From contig BNTU01000112.1 in NCBI GenBank assembly GCA_025996835.1, positions 1-9,379 of the forward strand: a stretch of DNA of 9,379 nucleotides. Reading direction: 5' to 3'. This DNA is from Bacteroidia bacterium. Lineage in GTDB: Bacteria; Bacteroidota; Bacteroidia; Bacteroidales; Azobacteroidaceae. A program made the position numbers and the translations under genes. Positions 1 to 5,413 of the stretch are shown one piece after another. Positions within the stretch are counted from its first letter, which is position 1, and each line of letters begins with the position of its first letter. The notes under the pieces were generated by a model, which did no database searches, was not told the DNA's origin, and worked only from the letters and a program-made list of their open reading frames with translations.

Positions 1-2
1 TC

Positions 3-836
3 GAAATCAGCCGCTTAATCATGGGTTCAAATATAATTGGTGGTTGGGCACATTCGCGGGATTTGATATATACCTCCAGCCTTATGAAAGCGTATAATAC
101 AGAGAAAAAAGTCTTTGAAACCCTGATGCTGGGCGAACAGGCAGGTATCAATGCCATTAATATTGCTTATCAGCAGATACCGATAATGGTCAAATACAAA
201 AAAATAACAGGCAGTAAAATCAAGATAATCACCCAAATCGGCGTTGACGAAAAAAACAAGGATGATATTTATGCCGATGTCACCCAAGCCGTTGATAGCG
301 GAATGGATATGATACAACTGCAAGGAAACTGGTGTGACTGGCTTGTTCGGGACGGGAAGTTTGATGTGATAGCCGGACTGATGGACAGAATCAGGAGCCA
401 TGGTTCGATAGCCGGAATGGGTGCACATACCATTGATTCTTTGATATTGTGCGACGAAAAAGGTATCTTCCCTGACTTTTACATGAAAACCATGCACCAC
501 GACAATTACTGGTCGGCGCATCCGCGCGAAAACCGAAAGCCTTTTGAGGTGGACGGCAAATATAGTCGGGACCACAATCAGTTCCACGACAACTGTTTTT
601 GCCCGTTCCCCGACCGCACGGTAGAATTTGTCAACCGTGCAAAAATACCGGTCATAGGCTTTAAAGTGCTTGCCGCAGGTGCCATCTACCCCAAGGACGG
701 TTTCAACTGGGCTTTCGAGAACGGTGCTGACATTATATGTGTAGGAATGTTTGATTTTCAGTTAGTGGACGACGTCAATATCTGTATTGATACGCTCCAA
801 AATCTGAAAAACCGAAAACGGGAATGGTACGCATAA
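3..836 (+). CDS. TIM-barrel-like protein of unknown function, 5' partial
   Basis: The frame is open from the first bases of the window and reads EISRLI directly before the first ATG at 21, with no stop. That ATG is therefore probably internal and the true N-terminus lies off the left edge. The visible ~277 residues show alternating strand/helix segments ending in a glycine-rich stretch (IPVIGFKVLAAGAIYPKDGF, then an ENGADIICVGMFDF segment). This is typical of the last strands of a (beta/alpha)8 barrel, and the beginning (ISRLIMGSNIIGG) recalls aldo/keto-reductase-type proteins. I cannot see the full aldo/keto reductase catalytic tetrad. A cluster of His, Asp and Cys (MHHDNYW, then HDNCFCPF) in the second half could form an active or metal site. 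I recall similar uncharacterised proteins in Bacteroidota but cannot assign a reaction. It converges on apbE with only 14 bp between the stop codons. Confidence 0.8.
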   Translation, partial: EISRLIMGSNIIGGWAHSRDLIYTSSLMKAYNTEKKVFETLMLGEQAGINAINIAYQQIPIMVKYKKITGSKIKIITQIGVDEKNKDDIYADVTQAVDSGMDMIQLQGNWCDWLVRDGKFDVIAGLMDRIRSHGSIAGMGAHTIDSLILCDEKGIFPDFYMKTMHHDNYWSAHPRENRKPFEVDGKYSRDHNQFHDNCFCPFPDRTVEFVNRAKIPVIGFKVLAAGAIYPKDGFNWAFENGADIICVGMFDFQLVDDVNICIDTLQNLKNRKREWYA

Positions 837-850
837 ATTGAATTTTAAAT

Positions 851-1906
851 TTATTTACTGACCGCGCTTTCCAAGCCTTTGGTGACCTCTATTTGATAAT
901 TGCCTTGTGTGTCGCTGTATATCAGCAGAGCTTCCAATTCGGGATGGCTGGCTAAGAGCGTTCTCGTTTTGTCAAGTCCCGACACCATGCAGACCGTAGC
1001 CCAAGCATCGGCGGTGATGCAATCATCTGCCACGATGGTTACACTCAGCAGGTTGTGATTCACCGGATAACCCGTTTTCACGTCGATGGAATGGGCGTAT
1101 TTAACCCCGTCTTTCTCAAAAAAGCGTCTGTAATTGCCTGACGTAGCCAAAGCTTTGTTGTCAAGTGCCACGATGGCTTGCAAATTCTGCCCGGGTATGG
1201 CGCGGTCTGCGGGACGGTCAATGCCTACCCGCCACGGTTTGCCAGATGCGTTGACGCCTCGCGCGACAATCTCGCCGCCAATTTCAACCAAATAGTTTTT
1301 GCATCCCTTGCTTTTCAGAAAATTTGCCACCACATCTACCGAATACCCTTTGGCAATGGCATTCATATCGAGCATCACACCCGGAGAATCCTTCTCCACC
1401 CTGTTTCCAACGATGCGCACCTTGTCCATCCCCACAAATTGCAGCAAACTGTCTATTTTGGCAGGGTCAATATCGGGAGTATCGGACGTGAAACCAAATC
1501 CCCACAGGTTGACAATGGGAGCGATAGTAATATCAAAGGCACCGGACGATGCACGATTGATTTCCGCAGACTTAACGAACACGGTACGGAAATAATCGTC
1601 AATTTCCACATCGGGAACGTTCCGGTTGATGCGTGAAATCAGCGAAGTGGGGATATACATGGAAAGCGACTCGCTAAATCGTTGAAGTAACTGCACAATG
1701 TCCTCTTCGTAACTTTCACCGGCGGCAGGAGGCGAGTAGGAAATCTTATAGGTCGTGCCTTCCGCGAAACCCTGATGCGATACATATTCGACCTTTCCGC
1801 CACACGAAAATAAAATCGCTGCAAGCCAGAGAACAATCATGTTCGCGGATAATTTACAGCAACGCAACCAATTGGCGGCTAAAATGTGTGTTATTATTAC
1901 TGCCAT
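851..1906 (-). CDS. apbE: FAD:protein FMN transferase ApbE, lipoprotein
   Basis: ApbE attaches FMN covalently to Thr/Ser of flavoproteins such as the NqrB/NqrC and RnfG/RnfD subunits, at the outer face of the cytoplasmic membrane. Family motifs are clear: LDMNAIAKGYSVD (residues 179-191), VEIGGEI (207-213), ATSGNYRRF (254-262), HSIDVKTGYP (272-281, the family's HxxDPxTGxP with Val for Pro) and the Mg-binding region ADAWATVCMVSG (299-310). The length of 351 is normal. A hydrophobic segment ends in a lipobox, ILFSC, with Cys35 as the lipidated residue. The ATG at 1906 sits about 30 nt below a good promoter. An internal ATG at 1840 (MIVLWLAAILFSCGG) would give a shorter, more standard signal peptide and is a real alternative. 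The gene is monocistronic here and divergent from hicA. Confidence 0.95.
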   Translation of the reverse strand: MAVIITHILAANWLRCCKLSANMIVLWLAAILFSCGGKVEYVSHQGFAEGTTYKISYSPPAAGESYEEDIVQLLQRFSESLSMYIPTSLISRINRNVPDVEIDDYFRTVFVKSAEINRASSGAFDITIAPIVNLWGFGFTSDTPDIDPAKIDSLLQFVGMDKVRIVGNRVEKDSPGVMLDMNAIAKGYSVDVVANFLKSKGCKNYLVEIGGEIVARGVNASGKPWRVGIDRPADRAIPGQNLQAIVALDNKALATSGNYRRFFEKDGVKYAHSIDVKTGYPVNHNLLSVTIVADDCITADAWATVCMVSGLDKTRTLLASHPELEALLIYSDTQGNYQIEVTKGLESAVSK

Positions 1907-1940
1907 TTTTGTCTGTTTTTTAGAATGATAAATTACGCGC

Positions 1941-1971
1941 CAAAGGTAGTGAAATTTTTTTTAACCGCAAA
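1941..1971 (-). promoter_or_regulatory. apbE promoter, Bacteroidota type
   Basis: On the minus strand a TTTG -33 box (1971-1968) lies 19 bp before the -7 box TACCTTTG (1948-1941). This matches the Bacteroidota consensus TTTG-N19-21-TAnnTTTG used by the primary sigma factor. It predicts a leader of about 30 nt before the apbE ATG at 1906. Confidence 0.75.
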
Positions 1972-2054
1972 GCGTTGTAATGATTTGATTTTCAATGTTT
2001 TGCATTTTAGCTAAAAAAATAATTGCGGATTTAAGGTTAAAAATCACATTTTCA

Positions 2055-2086
2055 TTTGCACATTGGTATTGTTTTTACTACCTTTG
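2055..2086 (+). promoter_or_regulatory. hicAB promoter, Bacteroidota type
   Basis: TTTG at 2055-2058 and TACCTTTG at 2079-2086 are separated by 20 bp, matching the Bacteroidota -33/-7 consensus. The hicA start codon follows 29 nt after the -7 box. The -7 box lies between the arms of an 8-bp inverted repeat, listed separately. Confidence 0.75.
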
Positions 2087-2101
2087 CGCTGTCAAACAAT
2101 A
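2067..2101. promoter_or_regulatory. candidate HicB operator palindrome over the -7 box
   Basis: TATTGTTT (2067-2074) and AAACAATA (2094-2101) form a perfect 8-bp inverted repeat with a 19-bp spacer centred on the hicAB -7 box. HicB antitoxins with a C-terminal DNA-binding domain repress their own operon by binding palindromes of this kind. That this palindrome is the operator is inference from its position. Confidence 0.4.
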
Positions 2102-2115
2102 AAATACAATAAACA

Positions 2116-2310
2116 ATGAAACGATACAAGGTAGTAGAAGTAATTAAACTGTTGGAAGCCGATGACTGGTATATCGCTTATTGGAAAGGAGACCACAGAC
2201 AATTCAGGCATCCAACGAAGCAAACAAAAGCATCCGTAAGGGGCAAGCTATCCGAAGTTCTAAGTCAAGAAAATTTAAACAGCATTTGGAAACAGGCAGG
2301 GTGGAAGTAA
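2116..2310 (+). CDS. hicA: HicA-family mRNA interferase toxin
   Basis: This is a 64-residue protein with the double-stranded-RNA-binding fold of HicA toxins, which cleave mRNA and tmRNA and arrest translation. The family pattern is complete: N-terminal helix (VVEVIKLLEADDWY), strand and catalytic histidine in KGDHRQFRHP (His27), and a C-terminal helix ending QENLNSIWKQAGWK, the usual HicA ending. The residue before the His is Asp where many homologues have Ser, but the His itself is kept, so the toxin looks intact. The toxin gene comes first, as is normal for hicAB. The stop codon lies in the loop of a 9-bp hairpin, and hicB begins 26 bp later. Confidence 0.92.
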   Translation: MKRYKVVEVIKLLEADDWYIAYWKGDHRQFRHPTKQTKASVRGKLSEVLSQENLNSIWKQAGWK

Positions 2311-2319
2311 CCACCCTGC
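2296..2319 (+). promoter_or_regulatory. hairpin spanning the hicA stop codon
   Basis: GCAGGGTGG (2296-2304) and CCACCCTGC (2311-2319) form a perfect 9-bp stem with a 6-nt loop that holds the hicA TAA. An A-rich stretch, not a T-run, follows, so it is not an intrinsic terminator for this strand. It may protect or delimit mRNA ends, or alter hicB translation relative to hicA. Confidence 0.5.
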
Positions 2320-2336
2320 TAAAAAAAATAAAAACA

Positions 2337-2750
2337 ATGGAAAAAATACAAGTAAAAGTAGGCTGGAGCGGAAATAACTACAGTTGTGTAACAGAAAATT
2401 CTGCATTAAATGGTTTTGTTGTTGTCACAAACAAAACATTAGATGGACTTAAAAAAGACTTTCAGGAAGCCATTCAATTTCATATTGAAGGCTGTGTACA
2501 TGATGGCGATGCTCTACCGGAATGGTTGCAACAAGGTGAATATGAATTAGAGTATCAATTAGAAACTTCGGCATTGCTTCATCGTTTGGATGGCATACTC
2601 ACGCGATCTGCCATTGCACGGGCTACAGGCATCAACCAGCGACAAATCGGGCATTATGCTTCAGGACACAAAAAGCCAAGGGTAATGCAGCGCGAAAAGA
2701 TAATTAACGGCATTCACGCAATCAGCCGTGAATTAGCATCTGTTGTGTAG
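2337..2750 (+). CDS. hicB: HicB-family antitoxin with C-terminal HTH
   Basis: This 137-residue antitoxin is expected to bind and neutralise HicA. The N-terminal half (about 1-75) is the degenerate RNase H-like HicB domain: a strand with SGNNYSCV, a TLDGLKKDFQEAIQFHIEG helix, then LPEWLQQGEYELEY. The C-terminal part (about 78-130) is a helix-turn-helix: LDGILTRSAIARATGINQRQ, then HYASGHKKPR. This makes it a DNA-binding autorepressor of the kind common in Bacteroides. I chose the ATG at 2337, after the hicA stop. The frame stays open upstream to an ATG at 2181 inside hicA, but the added residues are Lys/Arg-rich and fit no HicB N-terminus. The gene ends just before a strong terminator. Confidence 0.92.
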   Translation: MEKIQVKVGWSGNNYSCVTENSALNGFVVVTNKTLDGLKKDFQEAIQFHIEGCVHDGDALPEWLQQGEYELEYQLETSALLHRLDGILTRSAIARATGINQRQIGHYASGHKKPRVMQREKIINGIHAISRELASVV

Positions 2751-2782
2751 TTATTGTTTGACGACAAATTTCACAATTGCGA

Positions 2783-2812
2783 CCGACATCATTCACTTGA
2801 TGCCGGTTTTTT
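2783..2812 (+). terminator. intrinsic terminator of hicAB
   Basis: CCGACATCA and TGATGCCGG pair over 9 positions with one A/C mismatch around the loop TTCACT, followed at once by six T. It lies 33 bp after the hicB stop. On the opposite strand no T-run follows the stem, so it acts in one direction and does not end the tRNA-Leu transcript. Confidence 0.8.
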
Positions 2813-2862
2813 CTGTCACCCGTCTTGTAACTCATTGATTTTTAGCAGTTTATTCGCATTTG

Positions 2863-2944
2863 TGCGGCTGAAGGGACTCGAACCCCCACGCCGTGAAGCA
2901 CCAGATCCTAAGTCTGGCGTGGCTACCAATTACACCACAGCCGC
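2863..2944 (-). tRNA. tRNA-Leu, anticodon UAG
   Basis: The minus strand folds as an 82-nt class II tRNA. The acceptor stem is GCGGCTG/CAGCCGC with discriminator A. The anticodon stem CCAGA/TCTGG encloses the loop CTTAGGA, so the anticodon is TAG, reading CUA and by wobble other CUN leucine codons. A 13-nt variable arm is typical of tRNA-Leu, and the T-loop is TTCGAGT. Two G-U pairs in the T-stem are the only weakness. The 3' CCA is not encoded (CAA follows the A73), so it must be added post-transcriptionally, as is frequent in Bacteroidota. The 5' end lies 12 nt below a -7 box. Confidence 0.95.
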
Positions 2945-2956
2945 AGTTTGCGACTG

Positions 2957-2964
2957 CAAAGGTA
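2957..2964 (-). promoter_or_regulatory. tRNA-Leu promoter -7 box
   Basis: TACCTTTG on the minus strand lies 12 nt before the mature tRNA 5' end, the right distance for a -7 box. No TTTG -33 box is present. The upstream DNA is heptamer repeat. The box lies at the left tip of the inverted-repeat element 2956-3174. Confidence 0.65.
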
Positions 2965-3165
2965 CGAAATAGTTATGAGTTATGAATTATGAATTATGAG
3001 TTTTTTTGCACACACATCTTAATGGGTGTTAAAAAACAATTCTAAGTGAGGCTGAAAGCTCAACATATTCCAGTTTAAGGAACAACAACGCGGCTTTTTA
3101 ACACAAATTATAACGTATGTGCAAAAAAACTCGTAATTCATAACTCATAACTCATAACTATTTCG

Positions 3166-3173
3166 TACCTTTG
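3166..3173 (+). promoter_or_regulatory. rplS promoter -7 box
   Basis: TACCTTTG at the right tip of the inverted-repeat element, reading towards rplS. No TTTG -33 box is found 19-21 bp upstream, where the DNA is heptamer repeat. It predicts a leader of roughly 85-90 nt, which contains the small hairpin CTCTGGGGAGAG (about 3198-3209). A ribosomal-protein autoregulatory leader is possible but not shown. Confidence 0.6.
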
Positions 3174-3266
3174 CGCCCGAAATAGACTTATCGTAACCTC
3201 TGGGGAGAGAAGAGTGACTCGCGAATGTTGCGTTAAGGTATTGTAAATTAAATAGTTAAAATAAAA

Positions 3267-3620
3267 ATGGAATTGATGAAAATTGCCGAGGAGGCATTTG
3301 CTAATCCGGCAGAGAAAAATTTCCCTGAGTTTAAGAGTGGCGACACTGTGACGGTGGCTTACCGCATCAAAGAGGGCAACAAGGAGCGTGTACAGCAGTA
3401 CCGCGGAGTGGTAATTAAAATCGCAGGGCATGGTGATGCCAAACGGTTTACTGTTCGCAAAATGTCGGACAACGTGGGTGTAGAGCGTATTTTCCCGCTC
3501 AATTCGCCGTTTATCGATTCAATCGTGCGCAACAAAGTTGGCAGGATACGCCGTGCCAAATTGTATTACCTGCGCGATTTGACCGGTAAGAAAGCCCGCA
3601 TCAAAGAAAAACGCATTTAA
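3267..3620 (+). CDS. rplS: 50S ribosomal protein L19 (bL19)
   Basis: bL19 lies at the interface of the 30S and 50S subunits. The 117-residue length and sequence fit the family throughout: an N-terminal helix, FKSGDTVTVAYRIKEGNKER, the conserved QQYRGVVI strand, KMSDNVGVERIFPLNSPFID, and the basic C-terminus KVGRIRRAKLYYLRDLTGKK. The ATG at 3267 is the natural start (MELMKIAEEAFA). An internal Met four codons on is the only alternative. It lacks the usual rimM-trmD neighbours of Proteobacteria and instead stands as the first gene of an rplS-dut-TPR run driven by the promoter inside the inverted repeat. Confidence 0.97.
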   Translation: MELMKIAEEAFANPAEKNFPEFKSGDTVTVAYRIKEGNKERVQQYRGVVIKIAGHGDAKRFTVRKMSDNVGVERIFPLNSPFIDSIVRNKVGRIRRAKLYYLRDLTGKKARIKEKRI

Positions 3621-3702
3621 CAGTTACCAGTTACCAGTTACCAGTTACCAACATTATGACGGATCTGGTAACTGGTAACTGATAACTGGTAACTGGTAAC
3701 TG
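3621..3702. repeat. inverted heptamer array (GTTACCA)n / (TGGTAAC)n
   Basis: The whole rplS-dut gap consists of four GTTACCA-type heptamers (3621-3650), a 15-nt spacer (3651-3665), and five TGGTAAC-type heptamers (3666-3702), one of them TGATAAC. The left array pairs with the right over 30 bp with one mismatch, giving a very stable hairpin on either strand. No T-run follows, so it is not a standard terminator. It ends one base before the dut ATG, so the dut ribosome-loading region is made of repeat. Confidence 0.85.
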
Positions 3703-3703
3703 C

Positions 3704-4138
3704 ATGAAAGTTAAAGTTATAAATAAATCGAAGCATGCCCTGCCGGAGTACGAAACGTTGCACTCAGCAGGGCTTGATTTGCGGGCTAACATTGATGCGC
3801 CGATTGTGTTGGGGTCGTTGGAGCGTATGCTGGTGCCGACCGGTCTTTTCATCGAATTGCCTGTTGGCTATGAGGCGCAAATTCGCCCGAGAAGTGGGCT
3901 GGCGATTAAGTTTGGCATTTCGCTGGTCAATTCGCCGGGTACGATTGATGCCGATTATCGTGGCGAAATCAAGGTGATTGTCATCAATCTGTCAAAAGAG
4001 CCGTTTACCATCACAGACGGCGAACGCATCTGCCAAATGGTGGTTGCCAAGCACGAACGTGTTGAGTGGCAGGCGGTTGAGGAGCTCGCTTCGAGTGAGC
4101 GCGGTGTTGGCGGGTTTGGGCATACGGGGGTTCTTTGA
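3704..4138 (+). CDS. dut: dUTP diphosphatase (dUTPase)
   Basis: Hydrolyses dUTP to dUMP and pyrophosphate, keeping uracil out of DNA and feeding dTMP synthesis. It is a homotrimer in the cytoplasm. All five dUTPase motifs are present in 144 residues: SAGLDLRA (motif 1), [10 protein letters not shown] (2), [13 protein letters not shown] with the uracil-site residues (3), GERICQMV (4), and the C-terminal P-loop-like arm [10 protein letters not shown] (5). His replaces the usual Ser in FGSTG. The length is normal for the trimeric form. The start ATG follows the heptamer hairpin directly. The gene is probably co-transcribed with rplS (83-bp gap) and the downstream TPR gene (26-bp gap). Confidence 0.96.
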   Translation: MKVKVINKSKHALPEYETLHSAGLDLRANIDAPIVLGSLERMLVPTGLFIELPVGYEAQIRPRSGLAIKFGISLVNSPGTIDADYRGEIKVIVINLSKEPFTITDGERICQMVVAKHERVEWQAVEELASSERGVGGFGHTGVL

Positions 4139-4169
4139 GAGTTATGAGTTATGAGTTATGAGTTATGAG
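4139..4169 (+). repeat. (GAGTTAT)n tandem repeat at the TPR start codon
   Basis: Four perfect GAGTTAT units plus GAG fill the gap between dut and the TPR gene. It is the same heptamer type as in the arms of the element at 2956-3174. Each unit contains an ATG. The last one (4165) is the TPR start codon, and those at 4144 and 4151 run into TGA within six codons. Confidence 0.9.
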
Positions 4170-5370
4170 AAAGGTTGGGTTTTTTGTTTTTTTGTTTGTT
4201 TTTTGTGGGGGGGTGTTGGCGGATGAGGTTGTTGTGGCGCAATCTTTGTTTTCGCGGGACAAGTTTTTGTCTGATTCGCTTTTTGTTGAGTCGCTTCGGT
4301 TGAAATATCAGGAGGACTATGAGGAGGCGTTTGAGGCTTTGCAGCAGTCCTTGAAATTGGATTCTACTTCGGCGGTGGCGTGGTATGAGTTGTCGCATTA
4401 TTATGTGTTGCTTCAGGAACCCGAACGGGCTTTGGCTTCTTTGAAGCAGGCTTATGCTTATCAGCCTGACAATCAGACTTATAAATCGGAATTAGCCGAG
4501 TTGTATCACGCTACAAAGCAGTATGAACAGGCTATTGCCTTGTACCGGGAATTGGCAAAAGCACGTCCCGACAAGCCGGAATATGGCTATTATGCGTTGC
4601 GATTGAACGGCGATTATTTGCTTTCGCAAGGCAAAATTGCTGAAGCCAAAGCGCAGTATTACGAACTGACAAAAACCGTTCCGGATGATATTGTTGCCTG
4701 GTTGCAGTTGTTGCAAATCGCTATCCGTGAGGCAGATGCCACGAGCGTGACGGCACTTTGCGACAGTGCATTGCAGCAGTTTCCCAATGTGGCTGAATTT
4801 TATTTTTACAAGGGGATGAGCTATTTGCTTGGGCACAATTTGAAGGCGGCTCTGAAAGTTTATTCGGCAGGGTTGGCTGTGACGGATGAGGATGACCGTG
4901 AGATGCAGTCCAGTTTTTTAGAGCAAATGGGCGATATTTATTACCGGCAGGGCAACAAGAAAAAGGCGTTTGAGGCGTTTGAACTCGCGTTGGAAGCCAA
5001 TCCGCACAATATTTCTGCGCTGAATAACTATGCCTATTATCTTTCGTTGCTCAAAATGGATTTGGACAAAGCCGAGCGGATGGCTTCGGAAGTTGTTCGC
5101 CAGCAACCAAATAACGGCACTTACATCGACACGTATGCGTGGGTGCTTTTTCAAAAAGGCAATTACAATCTGGCAAAATTCTACATCGAATCGGCAATCA
5201 GCAAGTCACCGGAACCATCAAGCGAACTGTTTGAACACTATGGCGACATCCTGCACGCCCTCGGAAACACCACCCAAGCAGTCGTAGAATGGCAAAAAGC
5301 CATAGTGCGGAAACACGCGGAGGGCGAAAAAGTCAAAGACTTGGAGCGGAAAATCAAAAAAGCAAAATAA
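4165..5370 (+). CDS. secreted tetratricopeptide-repeat protein
   Basis: A 401-residue protein with a signal peptide (MRKVGFFVFLFVFCGGVLA, probable cleavage after VLA) followed by about nine TPR units, so it is probably periplasmic or membrane-attached. TPR consensus residues (W/Y, G/A, Y, A, P spacing) are visible at roughly 70-100, 104-135, 141-173, 176-205, 212-240, 251-281, 284-314, 318-348 and 353-383. The clearest are MGDIYYRQGNKKKAFEAFEL and ALNNYAYYLSLLKMDLDKAE. The C-terminus is Lys-rich and helical. TPR arrays are scaffolds for protein contacts, and no enzyme domain is seen. From memory, dut is often followed by a TPR gene in Bacteroidales, so this pair is an old arrangement. The coding strand changes from G/T-rich in the first two thirds to A/C-rich after about 5100. 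Confidence 0.88.
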   Translation: MRKVGFFVFLFVFCGGVLADEVVVAQSLFSRDKFLSDSLFVESLRLKYQEDYEEAFEALQQSLKLDSTSAVAWYELSHYYVLLQEPERALASLKQAYAYQPDNQTYKSELAELYHATKQYEQAIALYRELAKARPDKPEYGYYALRLNGDYLLSQGKIAEAKAQYYELTKTVPDDIVAWLQLLQIAIREADATSVTALCDSALQQFPNVAEFYFYKGMSYLLGHNLKAALKVYSAGLAVTDEDDREMQSSFLEQMGDIYYRQGNKKKAFEAFELALEANPHNISALNNYAYYLSLLKMDLDKAERMASEVVRQQPNNGTYIDTYAWVLFQKGNYNLAKFYIESAISKSPEPSSELFEHYGDILHALGNTTQAVVEWQKAIVRKHAEGEKVKDLERKIKKAK

Positions 5371-5413
5371 CACTTATCGCGACAAGGTCTATTTTTAATG
5401 CGTTGCCCCTGTG

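Larger units (their letters stand above)
2956..3174. repeat. 219-bp element with 80-bp inverted ends and outward promoters
   Basis: Bases 2956-3035 and 3095-3174 are inverted copies of each other without any gap. I count 8 mismatches in 80 positions, only 2 of them in the outer 57. Each arm reads inward as GCAAAGGTACGAAATA, then four GTTATGA-like heptamers, GAGTTTTTTTGCACA, and GTGTTAAAAA at the inner end. The 59-bp centre (3036-3094) has no open frame of note. Each tip carries an outward TACCTTTG box, for tRNA-Leu on the left and rplS on the right. The element fills most of the 322-bp gap 2945-3266. It could be a MITE-like insertion or an inverted duplication of a promoter region. I see no convincing target-site duplication (CGACT left, GCCCG right). 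Confidence 0.8.

Noticed and set aside
27..587. 186-codon minus-strand open frame
   Set aside because: It is antisense to the barrel-like protein, with no recognisable features.
2181..2336. Longer HicB starting inside hicA
   Set aside because: The extra residues are a basic out-of-frame reading of hicA and do not fit any HicB. The ATG at 2337 gives the normal length.
2750..2944. Integration of hicAB as an island at the tRNA-Leu 3' end
   Set aside because: The tRNA 3' end faces hicB, but I found no second copy of the tRNA 3' sequence on the far side of hicAB and no integrase.
2754..2972. 72-codon plus-strand open frame
   Set aside because: It runs through the tRNA-Leu gene in antisense. The RLKGLEPPRREA-type text is a well-known translation of the tRNA T-arm and not a protein.
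3621..3702. CRISPR-like array
   Set aside because: Units are 7 nt with no spacers of CRISPR length, and no cas genes are present.
3631..3852. 73-codon minus-strand frame with [12 protein letters not shown]
   Set aside because: The text is a translation of the TGGTAAC heptamer array and antisense dut. It is a common artefact of such repeats.
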